Below, in pieces: positions 27,564 through 35,746 of a stretch of DNA of 43,260 nucleotides; positions within the stretch are counted from its first letter, which is position 1; every line of letters starts with the position of its first letter. The DNA comes from Balneolales bacterium (lineage in GTDB: Bacteria; Bacteroidota; Rhodothermia; Balneolales; Cyclonatronaceae): the NCBI GenBank assembly GCA_020832405.1, contig JAFIET010000023.1, forward strand, positions 1-43,260, given 5' to 3'. Made by a program: the position numbers and the translations under genes. Under the pieces are notes generated by a model. That model did not search any database. It was given only the letters and a program-made list of their open reading frames with translations, and had not been told where the DNA came from.

Positions 27564-28904
27564 ATGAACGACAACATTCGGAAAATTCAGGAAAAGTACG
27601 GGCTGATCGGCGATTCCGACAGCCTGATGCGCGTGCTTAACAAAGCGGCCATGGTTGCCCCGACCAAAATCAACATTTTGCTCCGTGGCGAAAGCGGCGT
27701 GGGTAAAGATGTGATGGCCCGCGTGATTCACGGCCTCAGCGAGCGGAAAGACAAAAAACTGGTGATTGTAAACTGCGGGGCCATCCCCGAAGGCATTATC
27801 GAAAGCGAGCTATTCGGGCATGAAAAAGGATCCTTCACGGGCGCAGATCAGGCGCGGCAGGGCTACTTTGAAATGGCCAACGGCGGCACCATCTTCCTGG
27901 ATGAAATCGGGGATACGCCCAAAAATGTGCAGGTTAAACTGCTTCGCATTCTCGAAAACGGCGAGTATTACCGGGTTGGATCAAGCGTAGTGAGCAAAAC
28001 CGATGTGCGCATTATCACCGCTACCAACCGCGACCTTTGGGACGACGTGCACAAAGGCCACTTCCGTGAGGACCTCTACTACCGCCTCGATACCGTTACC
28101 ATCCACATCCCTCCGCTGCGCAACCGTAAGGAAGACATCCCGCTGATTTTCCGGAAATTTGTGGAGGAGTATGCGCGTAAATACGACTCCGTTTTTCAGG
28201 GCTTTTCGGATGATGCCAAGGCGCTGCTGGTTTCCTACCGCTGGCCGGGCAACATCCGTGAGCTGCGGAATGTGGCGGAACAGCTGGTCGTGCTGGAAAA
28301 ATCACAGTTTGTAACCGCTGAAAAACTTCAGAAATACCTCAAAGGGCGGCAGCATCACGGCTCAACGGATAACCTGCCCATGGCACTGGGCAGCAGCGGG
28401 TTTAACGACCGCACCGACGACCGCGACCGGCACATGTTCTACGCCACCCTGCTGGAGCTGCGGACCGAAATTTCGGACATCAAAAAGATGCTGGGCACGC
28501 TCATTTACAGCCAAATGAGCGGCGATGGTAAACCTCTCCGGTCCCTGCCCCTTCTCGGGGCGCCGGGCAGCACAGACCCGCGCTATCAGCAGCCCTACCG
28601 GCAGCAGGGCTGGAATTATGAAAATGACGGCTATCCTGTTGAGAAAGAAACTGCTGCCTCCGGCCACGGAGTACGAAACGACGAGAATGCTGAAATTGCT
28701 CACGAAGAGCTGGCCGATGCCCCCTCACTGCTTGATTACCTCCGAAAACTGGATGAGGTACCCTCTCTTGAGCAAACCGAAAAATTTCTGATTCAGTACG
28801 CCCTCGAACGCTTCGACGGCAACCGCCGCAAAACAGCTGAAACGCTCGGCATGAGCGAGCGCACCCTTTACCGCAAAATAGATCAGTACGAATTACAACC
28901 CTGA
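27564..28904 (+). CDS. Sigma-54-type enhancer-binding protein without a sensor domain
   Basis: An AAA+ transcription activator, 446 residues from the ATG at 27564. The ATPase begins almost at the N-terminus: Walker A GESGVGKD at 42-49, the sigma-54 contact loop GSFTGA at 89-94 (canonical GAFTGA), Walker B TIFLDEIGD at 109-117, and sensor 2 in WPGNIRELRN at 227-236. A linker of about 150 residues (260-415), rich in polar residues and unlike known domains, separates it from a Fis-type helix-turn-helix at 417-443 (GNRRKTAETLGMSERTLYRK). No receiver, PAS or GAF domain is present, so control must come from expression, partners or the linker. The earlier ATG at 27465 lies in the miaB terminator. 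lptE starts 18 bp after the stop. I recall miaB-regulator-lptE as a recurrent gene order in this phylum. Targets are unknown. Confidence 0.9.
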   Translation: MNDNIRKIQEKYGLIGDSDSLMRVLNKAAMVAPTKINILLRGESGVGKDVMARVIHGLSERKDKKLVIVNCGAIPEGIIESELFGHEKGSFTGADQARQGYFEMANGGTIFLDEIGDTPKNVQVKLLRILENGEYYRVGSSVVSKTDVRIITATNRDLWDDVHKGHFREDLYYRLDTVTIHIPPLRNRKEDIPLIFRKFVEEYARKYDSVFQGFSDDAKALLVSYRWPGNIRELRNVAEQLVVLEKSQFVTAEKLQKYLKGRQHHGSTDNLPMALGSSGFNDRTDDRDRHMFYATLLELRTEISDIKKMLGTLIYSQMSGDGKPLRSLPLLGAPGSTDPRYQQPYRQQGWNYENDGYPVEKETAASGHGVRNDENAEIAHEELADAPSLLDYLRKLDEVPSLEQTEKFLIQYALERFDGNRRKTAETLGMSERTLYRKIDQYELQP

Positions 28905-28921
28905 TAATTTAAACTCCAAGA

Positions 28922-29449
28922 ATGATTCGCACATCTTTCATCAGGCTGAAAATCTGTCTGGCAGCAGCAGCCCTCAGCCTGCTGCTCGCTGGTTGCTTTA
29001 GCTACAGCTTTACCGGGGTTTCCATACCTTCAGATGTGCGTACGGTTTACATCCCGTTTTTCCCCGACAACTCCAACTCCGGCCTTGGTTTTTTATCTGA
29101 AGACCTCAACGAAGCTCTCGTAAACCGATTTGTGAACCAAAGCCGCCTCCGGCTGTCCTCAAGTCCGGATGAGGCCGATATAATTTTTGAGGGCACCATC
29201 ACAAGTTACCGGAACAGGCCCTTCAGCGTTTCGGGCGAAGACCGGACCGACCTGAACCGCGTGGAAATCACCGTTCGGGCTACCTATCAATACCAAAGCC
29301 GCGATGAGGCTGAATGGACCCGAAATTTCAACGGCGTGTTTGAATTCGACCCGAACGAAGACCCGATCGACGGCGAGCGGGAAGCTGCAATAGAAGCGCT
29401 TCAGGCCATTGCCCGAAATATGTTCAACGATGCCCTCGGCAGCTGGTAG
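28922..29449 (+). CDS. lptE: LptE-family lipoprotein (LPS assembly)
   Basis: An outer-membrane lipoprotein that in other bacteria plugs and assists LptD in placing lipopolysaccharide on the outer surface. The lipobox is LLLAGC with Cys25. The family pattern in this phylum follows: YSFTGVSIPSDVRTVYIPFF, then EADIIFEGTITSYRNRPFS, then LNRVEITVRATYQY and EWTRNFNGVFEFD. Length (175 residues) is typical. It is only 18 bp downstream of the enhancer-binding protein gene and 68 bp upstream of the TPR gene, so a three-gene unit is likely. LptD is not in the window. Assignment rests on the block pattern; sequence identity in this family is low in general. Confidence 0.85.
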   Translation: MIRTSFIRLKICLAAAALSLLLAGCFSYSFTGVSIPSDVRTVYIPFFPDNSNSGLGFLSEDLNEALVNRFVNQSRLRLSSSPDEADIIFEGTITSYRNRPFSVSGEDRTDLNRVEITVRATYQYQSRDEAEWTRNFNGVFEFDPNEDPIDGEREAAIEALQAIARNMFNDALGSW

Positions 29450-29517
29450 AGCCAAGCTGCAAACTGTAAGCTGCTAAATTCCCAACTACTTACCGAATCT
29501 GACATTTCTTTTTTTGT

Positions 29518-30135
29518 ATGATGAAATCCTTCCCTTTTCCGCTTCCGGAGTCTTTAAAAAGCCATCTTGAGTTGTTTACCCGCAAGCCGGATAAAGCCAT
29601 CGAAGGACTTCATAAACACCTCAAGCGCCGCGGCAACGATGCCGTAGGCTACTTCCTGTTGGGATGGCTGTACCTGCAATCGGGCGATCAGATTAATGCG
29701 CTCAAATGTGCTTCAATGGCCAAAGCTTTTGCCCCGGGCTCGCCCTTCTTCAATTACCTCCCCTACTATTTCCAGCACCCCGATCATTTTGAAGCCTGGC
29801 TTCCGGCCTTTGAAAGCAAATACACCGGGCAAAGTATGCATCAGCCTGAGCGCGATCACCGCTTTTTTGTAGATATCGACCGCCTCATTCAGCAGCTGTC
29901 AAGCCCCGACGCCACAAGAATTCGCCTGAACGAAAAAGACGATAACAGTTCAGTAAAGCATCCCCCCATAAAACGCGGCGACGACCTTGCAACACTTACC
30001 CTTGCCAGAATTTATGAACAGCAGGGCCGCATCGATGAGGCCGTGAAAGTACTCTCTCAAATCGCAGCACGCGATGAAAATCAGGCCGCACATTGCAAGG
30101 CAGAGATCAGCCGCCTCAAAGCATCTCGCAGCTGA
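29518..30135 (+). CDS. Tetratricopeptide-repeat protein
   Basis: A 205-residue protein without a signal peptide. Two TPR-like regions are visible: residues 24-75 (DKAIEGLHKHLKRRG, then YFLLGWLYLQSGDQINALK) and 155-200 (LATLTLARIYEQQGRIDEA). The middle contains a long polar loop with charged and Asn/Ser residues. The C-terminal ATLTLARIYE...DEA...L block is a recurrent form in Bacteroidota proteins of unknown role. It follows lptE by 68 bp and converges on the MBL-fold gene; a link to envelope assembly is possible only by context. The start is ATG ATG at 29518; either Met could be used. Confidence 0.75.
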   Translation: MMKSFPFPLPESLKSHLELFTRKPDKAIEGLHKHLKRRGNDAVGYFLLGWLYLQSGDQINALKCASMAKAFAPGSPFFNYLPYYFQHPDHFEAWLPAFESKYTGQSMHQPERDHRFFVDIDRLIQQLSSPDATRIRLNEKDDNSSVKHPPIKRGDDLATLTLARIYEQQGRIDEAVKVLSQIAARDENQAAHCKAEISRLKASRS

Positions 30136-30177
30136 TGCACGTCTTTTCTTTGTTACAGCCCCTGGCTTAGATCTGCC

Positions 30178-30819
30178 TTATTCCGCCTTCACAAACGGAT
30201 TAAATTTCTTCTCGTGACCCACAATTGTTTTGGGGCCGTGCCCGCAGTGCACTTCGGTTGCGTCAGGCAGGGTATAGATTTTCTCGTGAATGGATTTTTT
30301 GAGCAGCTCAAAATCACCCTTGTAAAGATCGGTCCGGCCGATACTGCCGTTAAACAGGGCGTCACCGGCAATCACAAAGCCGTCTTCTTCAAAATATAAC
30401 GAGATGTGATCAGGTGCATGCCCCGGGGTGAACAGGCTCAGGAAACGGAACCCGGATACTTCAACCGGTACATCATGCGGAAGCGGCTCAGGTATGAAGC
30501 CGAACGGTTTTAGATCGGCTCCGTAAAAAGCGGCCTGTTTGTGCGCATTTTCCCAGAGATAAAGATCCGCATGCGAAAGGTAAACGGGCACCTCATAGCG
30601 GTCGAGCACCCGCTGCAGCCCCATTACATGATCGATATGCGCATGCGTGATAACTACAGCCTTGAGGTTCGCTTTGTGCTCTTCGAGCACATCAACCATC
30701 TCGTTAAGTTCCGAAGCTTTCGAAAAACCGGCATCTACCAACAGCGCTGCACGATCACGGATTAGCAAAAAGGTGTTTTGGCTAAATGGATTTACTGTAA
30801 ACGTCTCGACCTGAATCAT
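30178..30819 (-). CDS. MBL-fold metallohydrolase (glyoxalase II-like)
   Basis: A small zinc hydrolase of the metallo-beta-lactamase superfamily. From the ATG at 30819 (MIQVETFTVNPFSQNT) it has 213 residues. Metal motifs are HAHIDH at 59-64, HTPGHAPDH near 126, the bridging Asp in IAGDALFNGSIGRTD, and HCGHGP near the C-terminus. This compact type lacks the C-terminal glutathione-binding domain of true glyoxalase II; relatives include YcbL-type type II glyoxalases and other thioester hydrolases. An extra 31 codons are open upstream to 30912 but run into the bL31 terminator and carry a hydrophobic stretch unlike the family, so they are rejected. Confidence 0.87.
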   Translation of the reverse strand: MIQVETFTVNPFSQNTFLLIRDRAALLVDAGFSKASELNEMVDVLEEHKANLKAVVITHAHIDHVMGLQRVLDRYEVPVYLSHADLYLWENAHKQAAFYGADLKPFGFIPEPLPHDVPVEVSGFRFLSLFTPGHAPDHISLYFEEDGFVIAGDALFNGSIGRTDLYKGDFELLKKSIHEKIYTLPDATEVHCGHGPKTIVGHEKKFNPFVKAE

Positions 30820-30882
30820 ATCAATAAAAAGGTGCTTGATTGATGGGAAAACTGAAAAAGGGCTGGAAAAACTTCCTCCAAT

Positions 30883-30918
30883 AAAAAAAGGCGAAACCCT
30901 CAGAAAGAGCATCGCCTT
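30883..30918 (-). terminator. Terminator after the bL31 gene
   Basis: AAGGCGA (30888-30894) pairs with TCGCCTT (30912-30918); on the minus strand the stem runs into a T-rich tail (30890-30883). It lies 25 bp past the bL31 stop, the usual pattern for a highly expressed ribosomal protein gene. Confidence 0.75.
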
Positions 30919-30942
30919 GATAAAAATCTGAAAGGGTCTGAA

Positions 30943-31161
30943 TTAAGACTTCTTGCCATAGCGCTTGTTGAACTTATCAACACGGCCGGCGGTCGTAATC
31001 ATTTTCAGGTCTTCATTGTAGAAGGGATGATTTTTGGAATCAACCTCAGCACGGTAGGTACCATCTTTGGTCTTCATAGTGCTGCGGGTTACAATCTCAG
31101 AACCATCGCTCATTACAACAGTGATTTCGTTGTATTCCGGATGTATATCTTTTTTGGGCAT
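30943..31161 (-). CDS. rpmE: 50S ribosomal protein bL31, cysteine-less
   Basis: A large-subunit ribosomal protein bridging to the small subunit, 72 residues. Family blocks are KKDIHPEYNEITVVMSDG, KNHPFYNED and TAGRVDKFNKRYGKK. The sequence contains no Cys, so the zinc-binding CxxC pairs of the classic form are absent (the C-minus form). Such forms usually serve as constitutive or zinc-sparing versions; whether a second, zinc-binding copy exists elsewhere is not visible. A good promoter match lies at 31201-31232 and a terminator follows, so it is a single-gene unit. Confidence 0.93.
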   Translation of the reverse strand: MPKKDIHPEYNEITVVMSDGSEIVTRSTMKTKDGTYRAEVDSKNHPFYNEDLKMITTAGRVDKFNKRYGKKS

Positions 31162-31200
31162 GATGAACTATTCGTTGCTTGGCTAATTGTAAACAGATTT

Positions 31201-31232
31201 CAAATATAGGCAAGTTTAGGCTGAGTTGCAAT
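31201..31232 (-). promoter_or_regulatory. Candidate promoter for rpmE
   Basis: On the minus strand ATTG (31232-31229), a 20-nt spacer and TATATTTG (31208-31201) match the -33 TTTG / -7 TAnnTTTG pattern, with a perfect -7 box. The expected leader is about 33 nt before the ATG at 31161. Confidence 0.5.
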
Positions 31233-31270
31233 GCAAGCTTGAATCAGCTTTTCTACTGCCTTTCCCGATC

Positions 31271-32773
31271 TCAGAATGGATCGTTCGGGTCTTTGTCGTC
31301 ATCGAAATCATCTTCGGTGAAGCCACCGAGTGAACCGAGCATGCTGCCGACCATGTCGCTGTAGGTGGTCGTAAGGTCGAGGTCATCGCGGCCGAGCATG
31401 GAGTTCTGATGCAGCGCATCGAGTATCAAATCCATAAAGATGTAGGCTTCGCTTGCTTTCGCGGGTTTTACCTGTCTGCGAACAAGATCTTCGAGACCTT
31501 CAACGGCAGAGAGCCGCTTCTGGTAGCCGGCCTGCGGCAGATCGTCAGCAAGCTCAACTTTACCCCCCTTGCCAAACCATTGCACTATAGCCTGATAGGT
31601 AGTGCCGGCCTTCTTTTTGTTCTGCGGATCGGGGAAATATTTTTTAAAGATGGTGTTCACCGCCTTACCGATGAGTACCTTGGCCACGTTTACAGCACCT
31701 TCCTGCTCGCCTTCGTACACGAGCTCGAGCTTTCCGGTGAGGGCCGGCACCATGTGGTACAAATCACAAATGCGCACCGAAACCGGCTCGCCGGTAATGA
31801 TGCTCCGCCGCTCGGCCGCCGATACCAGCTGCTCCATTGCTGTGATGGTCATACGGGCAGAAACCCCGCTTTTCTGATCCACAAACTCCGATTTCCGCGC
31901 TTCGAAGGCCACCTGCTCCACAATTTCACGCACGAAGTACGGAATCGCAAGCTCGCTTCCGTTCCGCGAAACCCAGGCTTCCTGACCGGTGATATCCACA
32001 CCTACATCAATTGATTTCGGGTAGTGCGTGATAATCTGCGAGTCAATCCGGTCTTTGAGCGGGGTGATGATGTTGCCGCGGTTGGTGTAGTCTTCCGGGT
32101 TGGCCGAGAACACCATGAGCACGTCGAGCGGGATGCGGATGTTGAAGCCGCGGATCTGAATATCGCGCTCCTGCATGATGTTAAGCAGCGCCACCTGAAT
32201 GCGCGGCTGCAAATCGGGCAGCTCGTTGATGGCGAAAATGCCGCGGTTCATGCGGGGGATGAGGCCGTAGTTGATCACAAGCTGATCGGCAAGGCTCCGC
32301 TTTTCAGTCGCCGCTTTGATGGGGTCGATATCGCCGATGAGGTCGGCTACGCTGGTATCGGGGGTTGCGAGTTTTTCAGCAAAGCGCTGCTCGCGGGGGA
32401 TCCAGATGATCGGGGTATCATCACCCATTTCAGCTGTGAGCTGTTTGGCGAACGCGGAAATGGGATTGTAGGGATCATCCATGAGCTCGGAGCCTTCAAC
32501 AGCAGGGATGTATTCATCGAGCAGGCGGGGAATCATCCGGATGAGGCGGGTTTTGGCCTGACCCCGGAGTCCGAGCAGAATAAAATCGTGTCTTGAAAGC
32601 AGCGCGTGCTGCAGCTGCGGCAGCACTGTTTTTTCGTAGCCTTTGATGCCTTCAAAAATGTGAGTGCCTTCTTTGATCGAGCGGATCAGGTTTGTCCTGA
32701 TTTCTTCTTTAACTGATTTGGATTTCCAGCCAGATTTCCTGAGCTCTCCAAGCGTTTTGGCGCTTGTTTCCAT
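31271..32773 (-). CDS. MoxR/magnesium-chelatase-like AAA+ ATPase
   Basis: A 500-residue AAA+ ATPase of the MoxR/ChlI clade. Walker A is GLRGQAKT at 68-75, Walker B is IFAINELPD at 179-187, and the sensor region FSANPEDYTNRG follows. It also has helical additions (300-440) and an acidic C-terminus (FTEDDFDDDKDPNDPF). There is no DNA-binding domain. Relatives usually pair with a von Willebrand factor A protein to remodel or insert metal into a target. No such gene lies adjacent here: the neighbours are rpmE and pabB. Some databases label the family as sigma-54-interacting regulator, which the sequence does not support (no GAFTGA). Its target is unknown. Confidence 0.8.
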   Translation of the reverse strand: METSAKTLGELRKSGWKSKSVKEEIRTNLIRSIKEGTHIFEGIKGYEKTVLPQLQHALLSRHDFILLGLRGQAKTRLIRMIPRLLDEYIPAVEGSELMDDPYNPISAFAKQLTAEMGDDTPIIWIPREQRFAEKLATPDTSVADLIGDIDPIKAATEKRSLADQLVINYGLIPRMNRGIFAINELPDLQPRIQVALLNIMQERDIQIRGFNIRIPLDVLMVFSANPEDYTNRGNIITPLKDRIDSQIITHYPKSIDVGVDITGQEAWVSRNGSELAIPYFVREIVEQVAFEARKSEFVDQKSGVSARMTITAMEQLVSAAERRSIITGEPVSVRICDLYHMVPALTGKLELVYEGEQEGAVNVAKVLIGKAVNTIFKKYFPDPQNKKKAGTTYQAIVQWFGKGGKVELADDLPQAGYQKRLSAVEGLEDLVRRQVKPAKASEAYIFMDLILDALHQNSMLGRDDLDLTTTYSDMVGSMLGSLGGFTEDDFDDDKDPNDPF

Positions 32774-32919
32774 AGGTTTCCCGGTTTTTCAAGGTGATGG
32801 TTTGCACGGGCCGATGCAGGTTTTCCCGTGCTGTATGCTGACCTTTCAAACCCGCTGGTTTCTGATTTAATTCAGAAATCGCGGCTGTTCATGAAATTTG
32901 ATGCGCCCGCGGCTTGCGT

Positions 32920-34236
32920 TCAGCCGGCTTCTTTGCCGGCAACCGCCTTGAGGCTTTGGGTTAGGGCGCGGCTTTTTACGATGGTTTCCTCCCACTCTTC
33001 AGCGGGATCTGAATCTGCCGTGACGGCCCCGCCAACGGGGTAAAAAAGCTGCCCCTTACGGCAGATGGCCGTGCGGATCACCACGTTGAAGTCGAAATCG
33101 CCCTCCGGAGCTATGTACCCGATAGCTCCGCTGTAAATGCCGCGGCGGTAGTCTTCCAGGCGTTCGATATCGCGCATCGCGCTAATTTTCGGCGCGCCGG
33201 TCATCGAGCCCATTGGGAAACAGGCCGCAAGCGCCTGCACCGCGCCCGTTCCCTGCCGAAGCCGGCCCTCAACGGTAGAAACCATCTGATGCACAGTCGC
33301 AAATTTTTTGACCGTAAACAGCTCGGGCACCCGAACCGAACCCGGCTCACAAACGGCGCTGAAATCGTGCCGCACCAGATCCACAATCATGAGGTTTTCG
33401 GCCCGGTTTTTCTCGGAGGCCAGCAGCTCAGCCGCGATGCGCGCATTTTCGGCATCCGTAGGCAGCACGGGCGCCGTGCCTTTTATGGGCTGCGAAATCA
33501 GCCGGCGGCCTTCGCGCTTCAGGAAGCGCTCGGGTGAGGCGCAGCAAACGCGGAACTCATCAAAAGCCAGCCAGGCCCCGAACGGCACGGGACCGCGCCT
33601 GCGCATGGCCGCGTAAAGGTCGAAGGGGTCGCCTTCGTAGCTGCCAGAAATGAGGCGGCTGAGGTTCACCTCGTAATAGTCGCCCTCGAAAATTGCCCGC
33701 TGCGCCTGCTCAATAATTTGCAGGTAGTGTTCGCGCCCGGCTTCTCCGCCGGCATTCAGCCGGAAATCAAAGGGCGGGATGTCCGCTGTCGCACCATCCA
33801 TCAGCGCGAGCCAGTCCTCCGGCATCGGCGGACCTTCGAGCAGCTCAAACAGGCCGGTTTTGGCCTCGAAGCGCATCACCCTTTCAGGCACCATCATAAA
33901 TAAATCCGGCGCGCCAATCGGATCGGGATTTTCCGAGCGCAGCTTTTCGAGTCCGTTTTTGAGGTCGTAGCCGAGGTAGCCGAACATCCGGCTTTCGGGG
34001 TAAGCCTCCCGGAATGCCTGCAGGGCTTCCCAGGGATTTTTTTCTTTTCGGGTGATGGCTCCTGCGCCCTCACGAAGTATGGTCTCAGAATCCCGGCACT
34101 GGAGGGTGGCGCGTGCGCCAGCTGCGATCAGGGCCACGCCCGTATCCTGCGTTTCGAGCATCACGAGCGGGAGGTGCGCGCTGAGCGCGCGGATGAGCGC
34201 GTCAATTTGTCCGGGCTTGAGGGAGTGCGGCATCAA
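32920..34236 (-). CDS. pabB: Aminodeoxychorismate synthase component I
   Basis: Forms 4-amino-4-deoxychorismate from chorismate and ammonia, the first step to p-aminobenzoate for folate. The 438-residue protein belongs to the chorismate-binding family. Lys252 in QPIKGTAP is the PabB hallmark (anthranilate synthases have PIAGT), which settles the choice. Other motifs are ENLMIVDLVRHD, MGSMTGAPK and IYSGAIGYIAPEGDFDFNVVIRT. Its start ATG overlaps the pabC stop by 4 bp (34233-34236), giving translational coupling. The amidotransferase PabA is not adjacent and must be elsewhere or shared with tryptophan synthesis. Confidence 0.93.
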   Translation of the reverse strand: MMPHSLKPGQIDALIRALSAHLPLVMLETQDTGVALIAAGARATLQCRDSETILREGAGAITRKEKNPWEALQAFREAYPESRMFGYLGYDLKNGLEKLRSENPDPIGAPDLFMMVPERVMRFEAKTGLFELLEGPPMPEDWLALMDGATADIPPFDFRLNAGGEAGREHYLQIIEQAQRAIFEGDYYEVNLSRLISGSYEGDPFDLYAAMRRRGPVPFGAWLAFDEFRVCCASPERFLKREGRRLISQPIKGTAPVLPTDAENARIAAELLASEKNRAENLMIVDLVRHDFSAVCEPGSVRVPELFTVKKFATVHQMVSTVEGRLRQGTGAVQALAACFPMGSMTGAPKISAMRDIERLEDYRRGIYSGAIGYIAPEGDFDFNVVIRTAICRKGQLFYPVGGAVTADSDPAEEWEETIVKSRALTQSLKAVAGKEAG

Positions 34237-35117
34237 AGCGGGCGAAGGGGCTGCAGGTTTTGGGTTTTGTAAGCGTCGAAAATGGTGGTGATGCGTTGCA
34301 GCATCGGCAGATCGGTGGCTTTGTGCAGCTCTCCGATCCGGCTCACGACCGCGATTTCCGTGACCGAGTTGGTGAGGAAAACGGCTTCGGCCGCCTCAAG
34401 ATCGCGTCGGCTCAGCTTTTGTTCCCTCACCGGGATGCCGGCTTCATACAGGGCTTCGATGAGAAGGGCGCGGGTGATGCCGTGCAGGGCGCCGCTTTCG
34501 AGCGCAGGCGTGAATACGGCGCTGCCGCTTACCAGAAAAATATTGGACAGCGCCCCGCAGGCGAGGTTTCCGGCCGCATCCCAAAACAGGGTTTCGCCGA
34601 AACCGACAGCACGGGCCTGCTGCAGGGCCTGAACCGCGGGCAGGTAGAAGCTCCACTTCACCGAGGGATCGGCTGCTTCCAGCGGTAAGCGGCGGAAATC
34701 TCCCGGATGCAGGGCTACGGTTTGGGAGGGCGTTTTGAGCTCAGCAGCCGTCATCATACAAAAAAAATCAGCGGGACTCTCAAAATCACGGATGCTGTTC
34801 CGGTCGATGCGCCCGGCCTGAATCCGCACGCGGGCGCTGCTTTCGGTGAGGCGGCAGGCCTCGAGCAGGCGGAAGAGGTCGGCGGCGGCGGATTCCGGGT
34901 CGAAAACATCCCGGTGCCGGGCGGCATCGTAGCCAAGCTGATCCAGGCCGCGCATCAGGCGCGCAATGTGGTGCGCGAAGCCGAGTACTTCCCCGCCGGG
35001 GTACACGCGCAGGGTTTCGAAACAGGCCTCGCCCAGGGCGACGGCGCGGGAATCAGCCGGGATGAGGGCATCCCCCGATGAAACAAGGCGGCGGTTGAAC
35101 AGAACAGGCTGCTGCAT
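34233..35117 (-). CDS. pabC: Aminodeoxychorismate lyase-like class IV aminotransferase
   Basis: A fold-type IV PLP enzyme of 294 residues. By position next to pabB it should release pyruvate from aminodeoxychorismate to give p-aminobenzoate. The PLP lysine is Lys154 in PSVKWSFYLP; SNIFLV at 191-196 and LHGITRALLIEAL at 211-223 bind the cofactor phosphate. The conserved Glu that normally pairs with the PLP ring nitrogen (E-x4-N-[IL]-F) is Cys187 here (NLACGALSNIF), and the DNA reads TGC clearly. This might make it a lyase with altered PLP chemistry. It overlaps the thioredoxin-like gene upstream by one base (TGATG) and pabB by four. A branched-chain or D-amino-acid aminotransferase role is less likely given this context. 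Confidence 0.82.
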   Translation of the reverse strand: MQQPVLFNRRLVSSGDALIPADSRAVALGEACFETLRVYPGGEVLGFAHHIARLMRGLDQLGYDAARHRDVFDPESAAADLFRLLEACRLTESSARVRIQAGRIDRNSIRDFESPADFFCMMTAAELKTPSQTVALHPGDFRRLPLEAADPSVKWSFYLPAVQALQQARAVGFGETLFWDAAGNLACGALSNIFLVSGSAVFTPALESGALHGITRALLIEALYEAGIPVREQKLSRRDLEAAEAVFLTNSVTEIAVVSRIGELHKATDLPMLQRITTIFDAYKTQNLQPLRPL

Positions 35118-35662
35118 CAGGGCTGCCCTTTCAGGAGGGCGTCGAGGAAGTCGTAATCGGCAGCACCGGTGAAACCGAGGCGCGAGCCAAAGAGGCTGCC
35201 GTCGGCGCGGAACGCAATCAGGCTTGGCAGACCGGGCAGGCGCACATCGTTATAATGCTCGGTGCCGTCCACAAAAATGAAGGGGTAGCCGTGGATTTCG
35301 GCGATTTCGCGCACGAATTCCGCGTTGTCTTTCACGGCGGCCGAAATCACTACGGCCTGCGGATTGTGGGCTGATATGCGCCGGAAAAGGTCCTGCTGTG
35401 CCTCGTCGGAGCGGCCCGACCAGGAAGACCAGAACAGCAGAATGAGCGGCTGCTCTCCGGTGAAGTCGGCCGGGCGGATGTCGCCGGCCTCAAAAAAAGC
35501 CGGGTACAGCTGCTCGAGGTGCGCCTGCCCGTCGCCCACGCGCTCGGCAAATCGCTGCTGCTGCGAGCCCATGAAGCGGAGATTGAAGAAGACAATCAGC
35601 ACCACACAAATGCCCGCTACAACAAGCATAAACGGGATGAAATATTTTTGATCTAATCGCAT
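35117..35662 (-). CDS. Membrane-anchored thioredoxin-fold protein lacking active cysteines
   Basis: A TlpA/thioredoxin-like protein, 181 residues from the ATG at 35662 (MRLDQKYFIPFML). A membrane helix at about 9-28 implies a periplasmic domain. The strand leading to the active site reads LILLFWSSWSGRSDE: where TlpA proteins have WCxxC, this one has Ser82-Gly-Arg-Ser85, so both redox cysteines are absent. The cis-proline loop is kept (LPGLPS, Pro146), so the fold is probably intact. No other Cys remains except one in the membrane helix. It is the first gene of a coupled unit with pabC (one-base overlap) and pabB. The frame is open 14 codons further upstream to 35704, but the hydrophobic signal starts better at 35662. 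Role unknown; perhaps a binding or chaperone domain. Confidence 0.72.
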   Translation of the reverse strand: MRLDQKYFIPFMLVVAGICVVLIVFFNLRFMGSQQQRFAERVGDGQAHLEQLYPAFFEAGDIRPADFTGEQPLILLFWSSWSGRSDEAQQDLFRRISAHNPQAVVISAAVKDNAEFVREIAEIHGYPFIFVDGTEHYNDVRLPGLPSLIAFRADGSLFGSRLGFTGAADYDFLDALLKGQP

Positions 35663-35746
35663 GGGCGGAATATAGGCAGGGCGGGTGAAAACATCATTAA
35701 GCAAACAAACACGGCCGGCGGATGAAGCCGTTTCTTCAAAAAAAGA

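Noticed and set aside
30820-30912. N-terminal extension of the MBL-fold protein
   Set aside because: It overlaps the bL31 terminator and has a composition unlike the family.
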